Shown: one piece after another, positions 37,085-45,777 of the stretch
Numbering within the stretch: position 1 is the first letter of the stretch
How the letters are laid out: the number at the start of each line of letters is the position of its first letter
NCBI GenBank assembly: GCA_902810745.1
Contig: CADDYW010000007.1
Location: forward strand, 38,856-102,855
Origin: Chloroflexota bacterium
GTDB taxonomy: Bacteria; Chloroflexota; UBA6077; FW602-bin22; CADDYW01
Length of the DNA stretch: 64,000 nucleotides
Reading direction: 5' to 3'
Notes under the pieces: model-generated
What the model was told of the DNA's origin: nothing
The model's input: the letters and a program-made list of their open reading frames with translations, nothing else
Database searches by the model: none
Translations under genes and position numbers: made by a program

Positions 37085-38002
37085 ATGTCGGCTCAGTTGC
37101 TACCGCGCCGCAGGCTTGGGCGTACCGACCTGGTCGTGACCGAGATCTCGCTCGGAGGCGTTGGTCTTGGTGGAATGCGTACGACCGACGACGATGCCGT
37201 CGCGGTCGCGACGGTCAGGCGGGCCATCGAGCGTGGAATCAATTACCTGGATACATCACCACTGTACGGCGAGAGCGAGCGCCGCATCGGCCTGGCCTTG
37301 CGCGCCCTCGGTGGCCGTCCGTCCGGTCTGTACCTCTCGACGAAGACCGGCACTCATCCTCTCCGCCGTGGCGATTATTCGGCTTCCGGAACTCGCTGGT
37401 CTGTCGAGAACAGCCTGCGTCTCCTTGGCGTCGACTCGGTGGACCTGCTTCTGATCCACGATCCGGAGTCGATGACGCCGGTGCTGGCGCCGGGAGCAGC
37501 GCTGGACGAGCTGGAGCGGATGCGGGCCGAGGGAAAGATCCGCTGGATCGGGCTGGGGGTCCGCGAGCACGATAAGCTCCTGACCGCGATTCGAACTGGC
37601 CGCTTCGACGTGATCCTTACCTACGCCGACTATAATCTGGTCCGCCAGACGGCAGAGCCGCTGATCGAGGAGGCGGCAGAGCGGGGGGTCGGAGTGATCC
37701 TGGCCCAGGTATTTATCGCCGGCCTGCTCGCTGGCATCGACCCCGCCGAGACAAAGTACGCCAATCACCCGGATGCCCGAGTAGCCCGCGAGTGGTGGCT
37801 CTGGGCGCGCGAGCGCGGCGTCTCGCTGCGGGCGCTGGCGTTGCAGTTCGGCTTGCGGAACCCCCGCGTTGGAACCGTTCTTGTCGGCGCCGATACGCCC
37901 GACCAGGTCGACGAGATTCTCGCCGCCGCGCGTGAGTCGATTCCCGGCGAGGTCTGGGCAGAGGTCGACGAGCGCATTGCCCGCCACGCGGGTCGGTCCT
38001 GA
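37085..38002 (+). CDS. Aldo/keto reductase family oxidoreductase
   Basis: A 305-residue NAD(P)H-dependent TIM barrel. It has LGRTDLVVTEISLGGVGLGG, the catalytic tetrad in NYLDTSPLYGESE (Asp, Tyr), STKTG (Lys) and LLLIHDPE (His), and the C-terminal cofactor segment VGADTPDQVDEIL. The shape resembles aldose/L-galactose dehydrogenase-type AKRs, which oxidise sugars to lactones; the substrate is uncertain. AGGAGG precedes ATG 37085. It converges on a RuBisCO-like gene (38026-39210), so a shared carbohydrate pathway is possible but not shown. The 268 bp before it are otherwise empty. Confidence 0.85.
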   Translation: MSAQLLPRRRLGRTDLVVTEISLGGVGLGGMRTTDDDAVAVATVRRAIERGINYLDTSPLYGESERRIGLALRALGGRPSGLYLSTKTGTHPLRRGDYSASGTRWSVENSLRLLGVDSVDLLLIHDPESMTPVLAPGAALDELERMRAEGKIRWIGLGVREHDKLLTAIRTGRFDVILTYADYNLVRQTAEPLIEEAAERGVGVILAQVFIAGLLAGIDPAETKYANHPDARVAREWWLWARERGVSLRALALQFGLRNPRVGTVLVGADTPDQVDEILAAARESIPGEVWAEVDERIARHAGRS

Positions 38003-38025
38003 CCTCTGATCTGGACGTCCCCGGT

Positions 38026-39210
38026 CTAGAATCTCTCGACCAGACGGCGGAAGTCACGGCAGGTTTCGGTGAGGTCGGGACCGTGCTGGTGTAGGCCACC
38101 GCCGATCAGGAGAATGACCTCCGGGCCGTAGAACTCCAGCAGCTCTGGCACGCGTTCGACGGTCATTCCACCGCCCGGTACCGGGAAGATCGGCGCGAGG
38201 CCCGCCAGTGGCCCGGCCGCCGCCTCGGCGATGGCGCGGCAATCTTCGCGCGTGAGCGAAAACCGGCCCCCGTAGTTGGGGTAGATTGACGCATCGGCGC
38301 CGGCCAGCCGTGCAATCTGTCCGAAGAGTACTCCCGGGGCGATGCCCTGATCCGGGCTGGTGATGAAGCTGCCGAGAAAGGACGGATGGCTGAAGATCGG
38401 CAGATCGATACCATCGTCGGCGGCAAGCTGCGACATCACCCCGAGCCCGGCCAGGCCCGGCGAGATCAGAATGCCGCCTGCCCCGGCGCTCTTCGCGTAC
38501 CGCGCGTGGCGCACCGCCGCATCGCCCGGGGCCGTGACATTGGGGGCGTAGATGCAGGTCAATCCCGTTTCGCGATTTGCCCGTGCCACGGCGTCGGCGC
38601 AGCGCTGCACGCGCTCGTCGAAAGGAGCGAAGGGCTGGTTCGCGAGGCCGTGGTCGTCTTTGATCACGTCGATGCCTCCCCGCGCAAAACTATAGGCGAG
38701 GTCGGCAAGCCGATCGATTGGCAGGCCCATTGGCTTGAGCGCCGTGCAGAGTAGGGGTCGCCGCCACGCGCCGAGCCGCGCCCGCAGGCCCGCGCAGCCA
38801 AAGCGTGGACCGTCGATACCGCGCGCCAGGGAAGGTGGCAGGTCCAGCCACTCCACGCGCACACCTGGCTTCAAGCTAAAGTTGCCGAAGACCACGTTCA
38901 GGAGCTGCGTCAGCTCGAATCCAGTCGTCTCGACGGCGTAGCTGATGACAACGCGCCAGTGCGAGTCGTCGAGGCGATCGAGCTCTTCGATCCGGCCGAC
39001 GATGTGATCACGCAGGTCACCGACGGGAGTCAGCTCGAGCGGGAACTCGATTGTCTGTTCGACACAGATGTCTCGGGCGATGGCGTGAGCCTGGTCCTCG
39101 CTTCCGCGAATTCGATAGACGACGCGAAACCGTTCTCCCGAGAGGGGGACGAAGACCGCCTGGTGAGATCGGGGCACGTTGGCTACGACCTCGGCGGGGC
39201 TTTGGCCCAC
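38026..39210 (-). CDS. RuBisCO-like protein (form IV)
   Basis: A 394-residue homologue of the RuBisCO large subunit. TALKPMGL matches loop 1 (Lys-Pro kept, the second Lys is Met), GGIDVIKDDHGLANQ matches the carbamylated-lysine loop (Lys and Asp kept, Glu is His), and FPVPGGGMTVE plus IGGGLHQHG match the phosphate loops. These changes rule out CO2 fixation and fit form IV proteins, which act as enolases or decarboxylase/transcarboxylases in methionine salvage or C4-C5 sugar-acid pathways. GTG 39210 overlaps the cupin gene by 28 nt; GTG 39177 is an alternative start. Confidence 0.85.
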   Translation of the reverse strand: MGQSPAEVVANVPRSHQAVFVPLSGERFRVVYRIRGSEDQAHAIARDICVEQTIEFPLELTPVGDLRDHIVGRIEELDRLDDSHWRVVISYAVETTGFELTQLLNVVFGNFSLKPGVRVEWLDLPPSLARGIDGPRFGCAGLRARLGAWRRPLLCTALKPMGLPIDRLADLAYSFARGGIDVIKDDHGLANQPFAPFDERVQRCADAVARANRETGLTCIYAPNVTAPGDAAVRHARYAKSAGAGGILISPGLAGLGVMSQLAADDGIDLPIFSHPSFLGSFITSPDQGIAPGVLFGQIARLAGADASIYPNYGGRFSLTREDCRAIAEAAAGPLAGLAPIFPVPGGGMTVERVPELLEFYGPEVILLIGGGLHQHGPDLTETCRDFRRLVERF

Positions 39211-39581
39211 GCGGGGATGACGCAGATGAAGCCGAGTGGTCCCTCGCTGTCGGCCTGGAACTGATGCAGCTCGTCCGGCTCGACAAACACCGCGTCGCCG
39301 ACGCCAATCTCGATCCGGCGGTCGCCGAGCAGGACATGACCGTGCCCCTGGACGATGACGACGCCGTGCTGGTGTCGGTGCCGCTCCAGCGACGAATGAC
39401 CGCCCGGTGGAATGGTGAAGTATCGCACGATGAAGTCCTCGGCACCTTCATCGCGGCCAATGAGGATGCGCCGGGTCGAGCCGCGGCTCGCATTTCCCTC
39501 GTCGTACTCTTTAACCGCTACCGTCTCATAGTCCCAGGTCGACGAGCCGGCCGGCGCGACCTGCCGATGTACAACTCCCAT
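39183..39581 (-). CDS. Cupin-domain protein
   Basis: About 132 residues forming one cupin barrel. Motif 1 is IPPGGHSSLERHRHQHGVVIVQGHG (His-x-His, with a third possible His) and motif 2 is VGDAVFVEPDELHQFQ (His). The metal site is complete. Single-domain cupins include sugar isomerases and small dioxygenases. ATG 39581 is preceded by GGAG in GAGGAGCC and lies 22 nt after the CLC gene. The frame extends upstream, but that part is the shadow of the CLC C-terminus. It overlaps the RuBisCO-like gene, which suggests joint function. Confidence 0.82.
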   Translation of the reverse strand: MGVVHRQVAPAGSSTWDYETVAVKEYDEGNASRGSTRRILIGRDEGAEDFIVRYFTIPPGGHSSLERHRHQHGVVIVQGHGHVLLGDRRIEIGVGDAVFVEPDELHQFQADSEGPLGFICVIPAWAKAPPRS

Positions 39582-39603
39582 GGCTCCTCGGACTCCCTGC
39601 ACG

Positions 39604-41718
39604 TTAATCGTAGTGCAGCCGATCCGATTCATCAACCTCGGCAGGACCGGCCACGGCCTCCTGGCTACTACCTGGTTCTGGTCCGTCGCCTGCTTCCTCG
39701 CTACCGGGCAGCACGTCGACGGCAGATCGGGAAGCCACATCCGGATGCTCTGACATCTCGCCAGCCGTGCCGATCTGAGTGGCCTCGAGAGATCCGGAGC
39801 CATTCGTCGTGACCGGAGCGGATCTGAAGGTGGGTGAGACCCCTGGCGGGAATGACGTCACCAACCCATCTGCCCGGCGTGCCCGGACGGGAAACACGCG
39901 AGGCACGCTGAGGACGCGCTCGCGCCGACGCTCGGCCTCGAGGTTGCGAACTCGGGCCTTCAACAGGTCGCTGAGCGATATCATTCCGACGAATCGCCGC
40001 GAGCCGCCACGCTCGACAACCGGGAACCTGGTCAGGCCCGACTCCGCCATCCGGAAGACGACGACGCGCAAGGGCTCGTCAGGATAAGCAACCACCGGTC
40101 GCGTCCGGGTGATGCTGGCGAGCGTCGGCTGACTGCCGTCGTCCGGGGTATCGGTGATGAGTCGCTTGAGATCGTTACGGGTGACCACGCCCGTCAGATT
40201 GCCCTGAGCGTCGAGGACGGGATAGAGCCGCTGAACTGCCGTGTCGCGGTCGGCGTGGATCACGCGCGCGAGCTCATCGCGGGGTGTATCCGCGCCCAGT
40301 GCGACGACGTTTGTCCGCATCACCTCGCGAACGAAGAGAATCTCGAGGGGATCGATCGAGTACTCGCGACTGAGATGGTATCCGCGGCGACTGATCTTTT
40401 CGGTCAAAATCGACCGCCGAAGGACCAGGACGGTAAATCCGTGGGCGATGACCGCCGCGACGAGGAGCGGGAGGAGCACATTGACGTCGTGGGTCAGCTC
40501 AAGCGCAAAGATGATGCCGGTGAAGGGGGAGCGCATGGTCCCGCCAAGAATTGCCCCCATGCTGATGAGCGGCCAGAATCCAGCCCCTTCGTTCGGGAGG
40601 ACCATTGCCTCGAGACCGCCCAGCGCGCCACCCATCATCAAGAGAGGGGCGAGAACGCCTCCCGAGGTCCCAGACCCGAGTGAAACCGCCCAGATGACAG
40701 ACTTGACCAGAAGAATTCCCAGAATCACGCGGCCGGGGACGCTGCCCGCGAGGAGGGCACCGATCGTGTCATAGCCGACGCCCAGCGCCTGGGGGAAAAT
40801 CAGCCCGCCGACTCCGACGACCAATCCGCCAATGGCCGGCCACCACATCCAGTGGATAGGAAGGAGCCGGAATGCATCCTCGGCGGCGTACACGGACGCG
40901 GTCAGTAGCGCCGAGAGCGCGCCGGCCAGCAGGCCGACCAGAACACATCCCAGCAGGCCGTCGATACCGATGAACGCGGCGTGAGGTGGCACCGGGAAGA
41001 GTGGCCCCTCTCCGATGATGTAGCGTCGGACGACGGCGGCGGTTGCACTCGCCAGCGCGACCGGGATCAGACTACGGGGCTTCCATTCGAAGAGCAATAG
41101 CTCGACAGACAGAAGGACGGCGGCGATGGGCGAGGCAAACGTCGCCGACATGCCGCCAGCCGCACCGGCCACAAGGAGAGTCTTGCGCTCGGCGCTCGTC
41201 AGGTGCAGGAACTGAGCGATCATCGAGCCGAAGGCTCCGCCAGTCATGATGATGGGCCCCTCGGCGCCAAATGGACCACCGGAGCCGATCGAGAGCGCAG
41301 ATGAGAGTGGCTTGAGAAAAGCTACTCGCGGCTCGACACGGCTCCCATTGATCAGGATGGCTTCGATGGCCTCGGGAATGCCGTGCCCGCGAATGCGCTC
41401 GGAGCCGTAGCGGGCCATCAATCCAATGATCAGCGCACCGAGGGTAGGGACGAGGATCTCGAAGGCACCGAGGTGATTGCCGGCCGGGGACACCAGAGAC
41501 GTATCGAACCGCTGAAAGAACAGGACGTTCGTGAAGAGACCGATCAGTCGCAACAACGCGAGCGCGACGAATGCACTGAGGACTCCGATCGCGATTGCCA
41601 GCAGGGACAGAGGAATGACGGAGGGTGTCGTCGTAAAGTCTCCGAGCGGGGCTGATCCCTCCTCGTTCGTGAGATGCTGAAGTCCGCGTGAAAGCTTCTG
41701 CCGAAGACCTGAAACCAC
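39604..41718 (-). CDS. CLC-family chloride channel/antiporter with CBS domains
   Basis: A 704-residue protein. The CLC core (about 30-445) has RGHGIPEAIEAIL (GSGIP-like), SGGPFGAEGPIIM containing the gating Glu, and GSGTSGGVLAPLLMMGG. Two CBS repeats (about 465-600) begin VREVMRTNVVALG and TLASITRTRPVVA. A low-complexity tail of about 90 residues follows. CLC proteins carry chloride or fluoride, often in exchange for protons. GTG 41718 lies 34 nt after the marR gene, so it is probably MarR-controlled. Confidence 0.9.
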   Translation of the reverse strand: MVSGLRQKLSRGLQHLTNEEGSAPLGDFTTTPSVIPLSLLAIAIGVLSAFVALALLRLIGLFTNVLFFQRFDTSLVSPAGNHLGAFEILVPTLGALIIGLMARYGSERIRGHGIPEAIEAILINGSRVEPRVAFLKPLSSALSIGSGGPFGAEGPIIMTGGAFGSMIAQFLHLTSAERKTLLVAGAAGGMSATFASPIAAVLLSVELLLFEWKPRSLIPVALASATAAVVRRYIIGEGPLFPVPPHAAFIGIDGLLGCVLVGLLAGALSALLTASVYAAEDAFRLLPIHWMWWPAIGGLVVGVGGLIFPQALGVGYDTIGALLAGSVPGRVILGILLVKSVIWAVSLGSGTSGGVLAPLLMMGGALGGLEAMVLPNEGAGFWPLISMGAILGGTMRSPFTGIIFALELTHDVNVLLPLLVAAVIAHGFTVLVLRRSILTEKISRRGYHLSREYSIDPLEILFVREVMRTNVVALGADTPRDELARVIHADRDTAVQRLYPVLDAQGNLTGVVTRNDLKRLITDTPDDGSQPTLASITRTRPVVAYPDEPLRVVVFRMAESGLTRFPVVERGGSRRFVGMISLSDLLKARVRNLEAERRRERVLSVPRVFPVRARRADGLVTSFPPGVSPTFRSAPVTTNGSGSLEATQIGTAGEMSEHPDVASRSAVDVLPGSEEAGDGPEPGSSQEAVAGPAEVDESDRLHYD

Positions 41719-41752
41719 GATTCACACCGCCTTACGAAGGTTCAGACCAGAG

Positions 41753-42244
41753 TTACGCGTCCGTCTGTGCTGGAAGTCCGTCTGCGTCGGAATAGGATGG
41801 TGACAGTGGGCGACTTTCGTCGGCCATGAGGGCATTCAGCGCGCGTACAAGCTCTTTACTGGCTGTACGGAGCTCGGCCCGGTGCTGCGCGGAGCACTTG
41901 CGCAGGATCCTCTCACCCTGCTCGGTGAGCCGAACGACCACCTGCCGTCGGTCGGCGGCTTGGCGCCATCGCTCGACGAGTCCGCGCTGCTCCAGGCGAT
42001 CGATCAAGCTCACGGCGCTGTGATGCCGGATCTGGAGACGCTCGGCGAGCGTGCTCACGGTCGCCGGCGTACCTGGTGGGAGACCAGCGATCATCAGCAA
42101 GAGCTGATGCTGCTGGGGTTCGAGATTCTCGGCGCGAGCAACCTGCTCGCTGAAGTGCAGAAAGCGACGAATCTGATAGCGAAACTCTGCCAGCGCTCGA
42201 TAGTCTTCGACCAGCACCTCGTCGTTCGTTGCTGTGTTCCTCAC
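41753..42244 (-). CDS. MarR-family transcriptional regulator
   Basis: A 163-residue regulator with a winged helix: ATVSTLAERLQIRHHSAVSL then IDRLEQRGLVERWRQAADRRQVVVRLTEQG. Helices at both ends form the dimer. It probably represses its own promoter through the palindrome at 42248-42266 and also the downstream CLC, cupin and RuBisCO-like genes, all close together on the same strand. The ligand is unknown. The GTG start at 42244 lacks a clear ribosome-binding site. Confidence 0.85.
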   Translation of the reverse strand: MRNTATNDEVLVEDYRALAEFRYQIRRFLHFSEQVARAENLEPQQHQLLLMIAGLPPGTPATVSTLAERLQIRHHSAVSLIDRLEQRGLVERWRQAADRRQVVVRLTEQGERILRKCSAQHRAELRTASKELVRALNALMADESRPLSPSYSDADGLPAQTDA

Positions 42245-42247
42245 AAA

Positions 42248-42266
42248 TATATCGCGTTTCGATATA
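42248..42266. promoter_or_regulatory. Predicted MarR operator
   Basis: TATATCG-cgttt-CGATATA: perfect 7-bp arms with a 5-nt centre, between the -10 at 42286-42291 and the marR start. Size and position fit MarR-dimer autorepression. Confidence 0.6.
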
Positions 42267-42285
42267 ACTGACTTCGATCGCTTAA

Positions 42286-42294
42286 ATTATAGCA
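42286..42294 (-). promoter_or_regulatory. Extended -10 promoter of the marR operon
   Basis: TGCTATAAT on the minus strand (TATAAT 42291-42286). No convincing -35. The rest of 42295-42471 shows nothing. Confidence 0.5.
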
Positions 42295-42471
42295 CACTGG
42301 GAGGGCGACGGGGGGCGCCAGCCGAGGCGCCGAGGCGGGCGAAGCGGCCCGAACGGGTTCGACCTGCCGCGGCGAGAGTGCGCCTCGGCTGCCTCCGCGC
42401 TCGCCCGTAGTCTGCTCCGGAGCGTGGGCAGCAGTAGCTGCGTCGGGCCGTGCTCGCCGGGGTCAATCTCC

Positions 42472-43125
42472 TCAGCGCACCGTGATTGAGCGAGCAATGC
42501 CCTGATTGACCAGCGCAGAGGCCATCTCTCCGGCTTTGAGATCAGACAGGCTGCCGTCGATCAGCTTGCTAACCTGGCAATCAGGTGCAAGCTTGATCCT
42601 GGCGCCACCGCCAGGGAACGTGACCGTGAAGCCGCCGCTTTCGACTTTGTCGATGGTGGCGTTGGTCATCAGGTTTCCGCCTGCCATTGGCCGCTGGCCA
42701 ACACCGACGCCTTTCATCGACGCAGGAAACACGTTGATCATACTGGCGAGGAGCGTGTTATCGGGCTGACGTTTCGCCGTGACCGCGACGAAATCGCCCG
42801 ACACGAGATCGCTCGGCGTCGCGGGCTCGACTCGGATGATCCGCGTCTTGTCATCCACGCTATAGCTTTTTCCGTCGTCGAGGACGACCTTCCCATTGGC
42901 GACGCTCTGGATTGTTCCATTGATTCGCTCGTCAGCATTCGCCCCGGGACCGGCTCCCGCAAGCGCTGTGCTCGACCGAGCCGGCGCAGTCGGCGCCTGG
43001 CTGGCGGTGGTCTGTGCCGTCGGCGATGGGGCGGGCGTTGGTGTCGGCACGGCGGCCGGCTGGCTGCAGCTTGCCACGAAGCCAACAAGGAGTACAAGTG
43101 AGACGATTCTTGCCAGTCGCGTCAT
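42472..43125 (-). CDS. Lipoprotein with two DUF5666-like beta repeats
   Basis: A 217-residue predicted lipoprotein. The signal ends VGFVASC with the lipobox Cys at about residue 20, followed by a Pro/Thr/Ala-rich linker to about residue 65. Two similar beta-rich segments follow: INGTIQSVANGKVVLDDGKSYSV and a weaker copy around NATIDKVESGGFTVTFPGG. These resemble DUF5666 (OB-like) domains of unknown function. It ends 50 nt downstream of the sulfite-oxidase-like gene on the same strand, so the two may be co-transcribed. Confidence 0.7.
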   Translation of the reverse strand: MTRLARIVSLVLLVGFVASCSQPAAVPTPTPAPSPTAQTTASQAPTAPARSSTALAGAGPGANADERINGTIQSVANGKVVLDDGKSYSVDDKTRIIRVEPATPSDLVSGDFVAVTAKRQPDNTLLASMINVFPASMKGVGVGQRPMAGGNLMTNATIDKVESGGFTVTFPGGGARIKLAPDCQVSKLIDGSLSDLKAGEMASALVNQGIARSITVR

Positions 43126-43175
43126 ATATAACTCCTCAGGAGCGAGTGTTATCAGCGGAACTCGGGAAAGCCTCT

Positions 43176-44705
43176 TCAGACAGCTACCCGGACGTCCACC
43201 TGATGGTAGCCGGTGGCACCGTCCGGATAGGTGTCGGTCTGACGGCTCGTCTGAACCTGACCGGTGCCGTCGGTCGCTCGAACGACGAGGGTATAGCTGC
43301 CCGCTCGGGGCGGCTGCCAGGTGAAGTGCCAGAAGACCCAGGTGTTGGAGCTGAGCGGCTGCTGGATCACGGCGGGCTTCCAGGAGGTGCCGCCGTCGGT
43401 CGAGACCTCGACGCGCTGGATCCCGCGTGATCCGGCGAAGGCGATTCCCTGGATGACCGTGGTCGCCGCGCGCAGGACGGCACCGTCAGGCGGCTGGTCG
43501 ATTCGTGACATGGTCTGAACGATAGCCTGCTCGTTCCACCCCTGGCTCTCCCAGAAGCCCGGCTGCCCGGTCTCAACGACATCAATGCGCGTGAGCCACT
43601 TCGGGTTCTTCATCCCGTACGTCCCGGTCCCCAGCACTCGCAGTGGAAAGCCGTGCTTGGATGGCAGTGGCTGACCGTCGAGCTTGTAGGCGAGCAGGGT
43701 GGAGGGATCCAGCGCCTTGGCAAGCGACATATTCTCCGTGTAACCGTCGACACTCGTGAAGTGGACTGTCATCGCCCGGCTCTGGACGCCTGCCAGCTTC
43801 AGCACGTCGGCCAGACGAACCCCGGTCCACAGGCCGTTACTGATAAGGTCGCCTCCGACCTCGTTGGAGATACACTCGAGCGTCCGGTAGGTGTCCTGCG
43901 CGGGCAGACGGAGGATATCCGCGTAGCTCAGGCGGAGCGAATGCGAGACCAGACCGCCGACGGAGAGCTGCCACGTGCTGGCATCGACAACGGGGTCGAT
44001 GAGATTCTTCGAGACGACGTAGAAATCGGATGGGGGCGTCACCATCGTTTCGGCCGCCGGGGCCGCGGCGGGCGTAGACAGCGCGGGCGATGAGGGCGAG
44101 CTGCTATCTGGGGTGCTGACCGCGCGCGGTGGGAGCGATGGTAATGTTCCGACGATCTGGCGACCCAGAAGCAGCGATGCCAGGAATGTCAGGCTGCCGC
44201 CAATCACGACCCGACGGTCTGCCACCGCCCGGTCGGATGGCGCCTCGACGCTAGCTCCGCCGTCGGTCGCTGGCGCCGAGTGCTCGCGACGACCGGTGCT
44301 GTAGACCTCTAGCCCGGCCGCGTAGGCGGCAAACGCGAGCAGCTCGACGAGCGCGACGCCGACGCTACCCGCGAAGAGGCCCTGGCCGGTGACGAGCAGC
44401 AGGAGTAGCCCGGTCATTAGCCACGGCAGGCCTGCCAGGGCGACCGGCTGGCGCCAGCGGCTGTAGAGGACGCCGCCAACACCGGCGAGCAGAAGCTGCA
44501 GGAGGAGGAGGCTCGCGAACAGGAGCGGCTTGCCGAGATAGAGGAGTCGATCGAGCACGAAGGAGAAGACAGGGCCCGGTAGTAGCTGGACGAGACGATC
44601 CTGGATCAGCTCTGGCACGGTTGGGACGCCCGCGAATACTCGCCCGGCCAGTTCGACGACCAGGAGAGCACAGCCCGCCACAATGCCAAGTGCAACACGT
44701 CGCAC
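43176..44705 (-). CDS. Membrane-anchored sulfite oxidase-family molybdopterin protein
   Basis: About 509 residues. Four predicted membrane helices (1-150) precede a linker with a further hydrophobic segment resembling a Tat-less anchor (RRVVIGGSLTFLASLLLG), then a Ser/Pro/Ala-rich spacer. The oxidoreductase domain has TYRTLECISNEVGGDLISNGLWTG, with the Mo-ligating Cys, and KHGFPLRV...YGMKNPKWLTRID. A C-terminal Ig-like dimerisation domain (STDGGTSWKPAV) completes the sulfite oxidase/YedY fold. No heme domain is present. GTG 44705 with GAGGA upstream is preferred: the TTG at 44765 is part of a -35 box. Confidence 0.82.
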   Translation of the reverse strand: MRRVALGIVAGCALLVVELAGRVFAGVPTVPELIQDRLVQLLPGPVFSFVLDRLLYLGKPLLFASLLLLQLLLAGVGGVLYSRWRQPVALAGLPWLMTGLLLLLVTGQGLFAGSVGVALVELLAFAAYAAGLEVYSTGRREHSAPATDGGASVEAPSDRAVADRRVVIGGSLTFLASLLLGRQIVGTLPSLPPRAVSTPDSSSPSSPALSTPAAAPAAETMVTPPSDFYVVSKNLIDPVVDASTWQLSVGGLVSHSLRLSYADILRLPAQDTYRTLECISNEVGGDLISNGLWTGVRLADVLKLAGVQSRAMTVHFTSVDGYTENMSLAKALDPSTLLAYKLDGQPLPSKHGFPLRVLGTGTYGMKNPKWLTRIDVVETGQPGFWESQGWNEQAIVQTMSRIDQPPDGAVLRAATTVIQGIAFAGSRGIQRVEVSTDGGTSWKPAVIQQPLSSNTWVFWHFTWQPPRAGSYTLVVRATDGTGQVQTSRQTDTYPDGATGYHQVDVRVAV

Positions 44706-44736
44706 GGTCGGTCCTCGGCGAAGACTCGCTACGCCG

Positions 44737-44765
44737 ATCGTAGCAGGCAGCCTTCGCGTCGTCAA
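44737..44765 (-). promoter_or_regulatory. Promoter of the sulfite-oxidase-like gene
   Basis: On the minus strand TTGACG (44765-44760), 17 nt, TACGAT (44742-44737). Transcription starts near 44730, about 25 nt before GTG 44705. The rest of 44766-45023 shows nothing else. Confidence 0.65.
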
Positions 44766-45023
44766 TTTTCTGTTTGTCCTATCAACACCAGAACCTCCCG
44801 GGACCAGGGGCGCGGGACAGGCATCTCGGGTCTGCTCTGGCCCCGGTCTTGCCAGCTACGCTTTCCCGCATCTACACGAGACTGGCGCTGGCGGCCGACG
44901 CGAGCAGGGCAGGATGGTCGTATTCTGGCGCGGGGCACGGCCGAACCATTGGGGATACGCCGCCGCAGGCAGGAGCGTACCGACTGCCCCGGTCGCCCGA
45001 AGTTCAGCACACAGGTGATCGAC

Positions 45024-45605
45024 ATGCGAAACGTGGAGCCTGGCTTTCGTGTGGTGGGATTGGACGGCGTCGACGTGGGAACCGTGGCGAGCTGCACCAG
45101 GGACTATTGCCAGGTGAATACCGGCATTCTCGGCCTCGGCAGCCCGCTCTATATTCCGATGGACGCGATTCGGCAGACGGAAGGAGATACCGTCTATCTC
45201 GACGTTCCCAGTGAACGGATCCAGGAGCAGGGGTGGGACCGGCTTCCCGCCGGTGCAGCCGAGGGGTGCGCGACTGGCTACTACGGAACGATGCCAGGAG
45301 TAGAGGCGACGCCGACAGGTGTGAGCACCACGGGCGCTCATCCGACGGAGGAATCTCAAACCAAGCTTGCACCGTCGGCCCTGCAGTCGGCGCAACCGGG
45401 CTGGCCGATCATCTGCTCCGAAGGGAGGGAGGTCGGGCGAGTCGCAGCAGTGCGTCCGGACGGGCTGGTCATGGAGCGTGGCTGGCTTTTCTTTCGCTAC
45501 CGTTCGATTGTGCCGGCCCGAGCGATCCGACAGATCGACACCACCACGCAGCGTGTGTACCTGAGTGTCGACTGCGCGGCCGTTCATCGCTTTCATTCGG
45601 ACTAG
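45024..45605 (+). CDS. PRC-barrel/DUF2171-like protein
   Basis: About 193 residues. The first half (1-65) reads FRVVGLDGVDVGTVASCTRDYCQV then PLYIPMDAIRQTEGDTVYLDVP, a PRC-barrel-like beta fold as in DUF2171 proteins. A spacer rich in Thr/Ser/Ala leads to a second copy (about 125-185: VICSEGREVGRVAAVRPD and AIRQIDTTTQRVYLSVD). PRC barrels mediate RNA or protein contacts; no function is assigned. ATG 45024 is chosen by the domain start; the ribosome-binding site is weak. Confidence 0.65.
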   Translation: MRNVEPGFRVVGLDGVDVGTVASCTRDYCQVNTGILGLGSPLYIPMDAIRQTEGDTVYLDVPSERIQEQGWDRLPAGAAEGCATGYYGTMPGVEATPTGVSTTGAHPTEESQTKLAPSALQSAQPGWPIICSEGREVGRVAAVRPDGLVMERGWLFFRYRSIVPARAIRQIDTTTQRVYLSVDCAAVHRFHSD

Positions 45606-45777
45606 CTCGATGGTCGGGCGGCGCGATCGCTCCCTGGGAGCTCTGCTCCCGCGCGACCCAGCCCCGACGGCTGTCGGGACGACAACGGCGAAATGACTCG
45701 TGTCGCAGTTTGGCGAAGATTGGTTTAGACTCAGGGGGTAGCACGATCGAGGGTTATTCGCCACTGCGAGACACTCA

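Noticed and set aside
45606..45777. Possible terminator before the CDF gene
   Set aside because: The GC-rich partial hairpin (CTCCCTGGGAG) has no T-run, so it is not supported.
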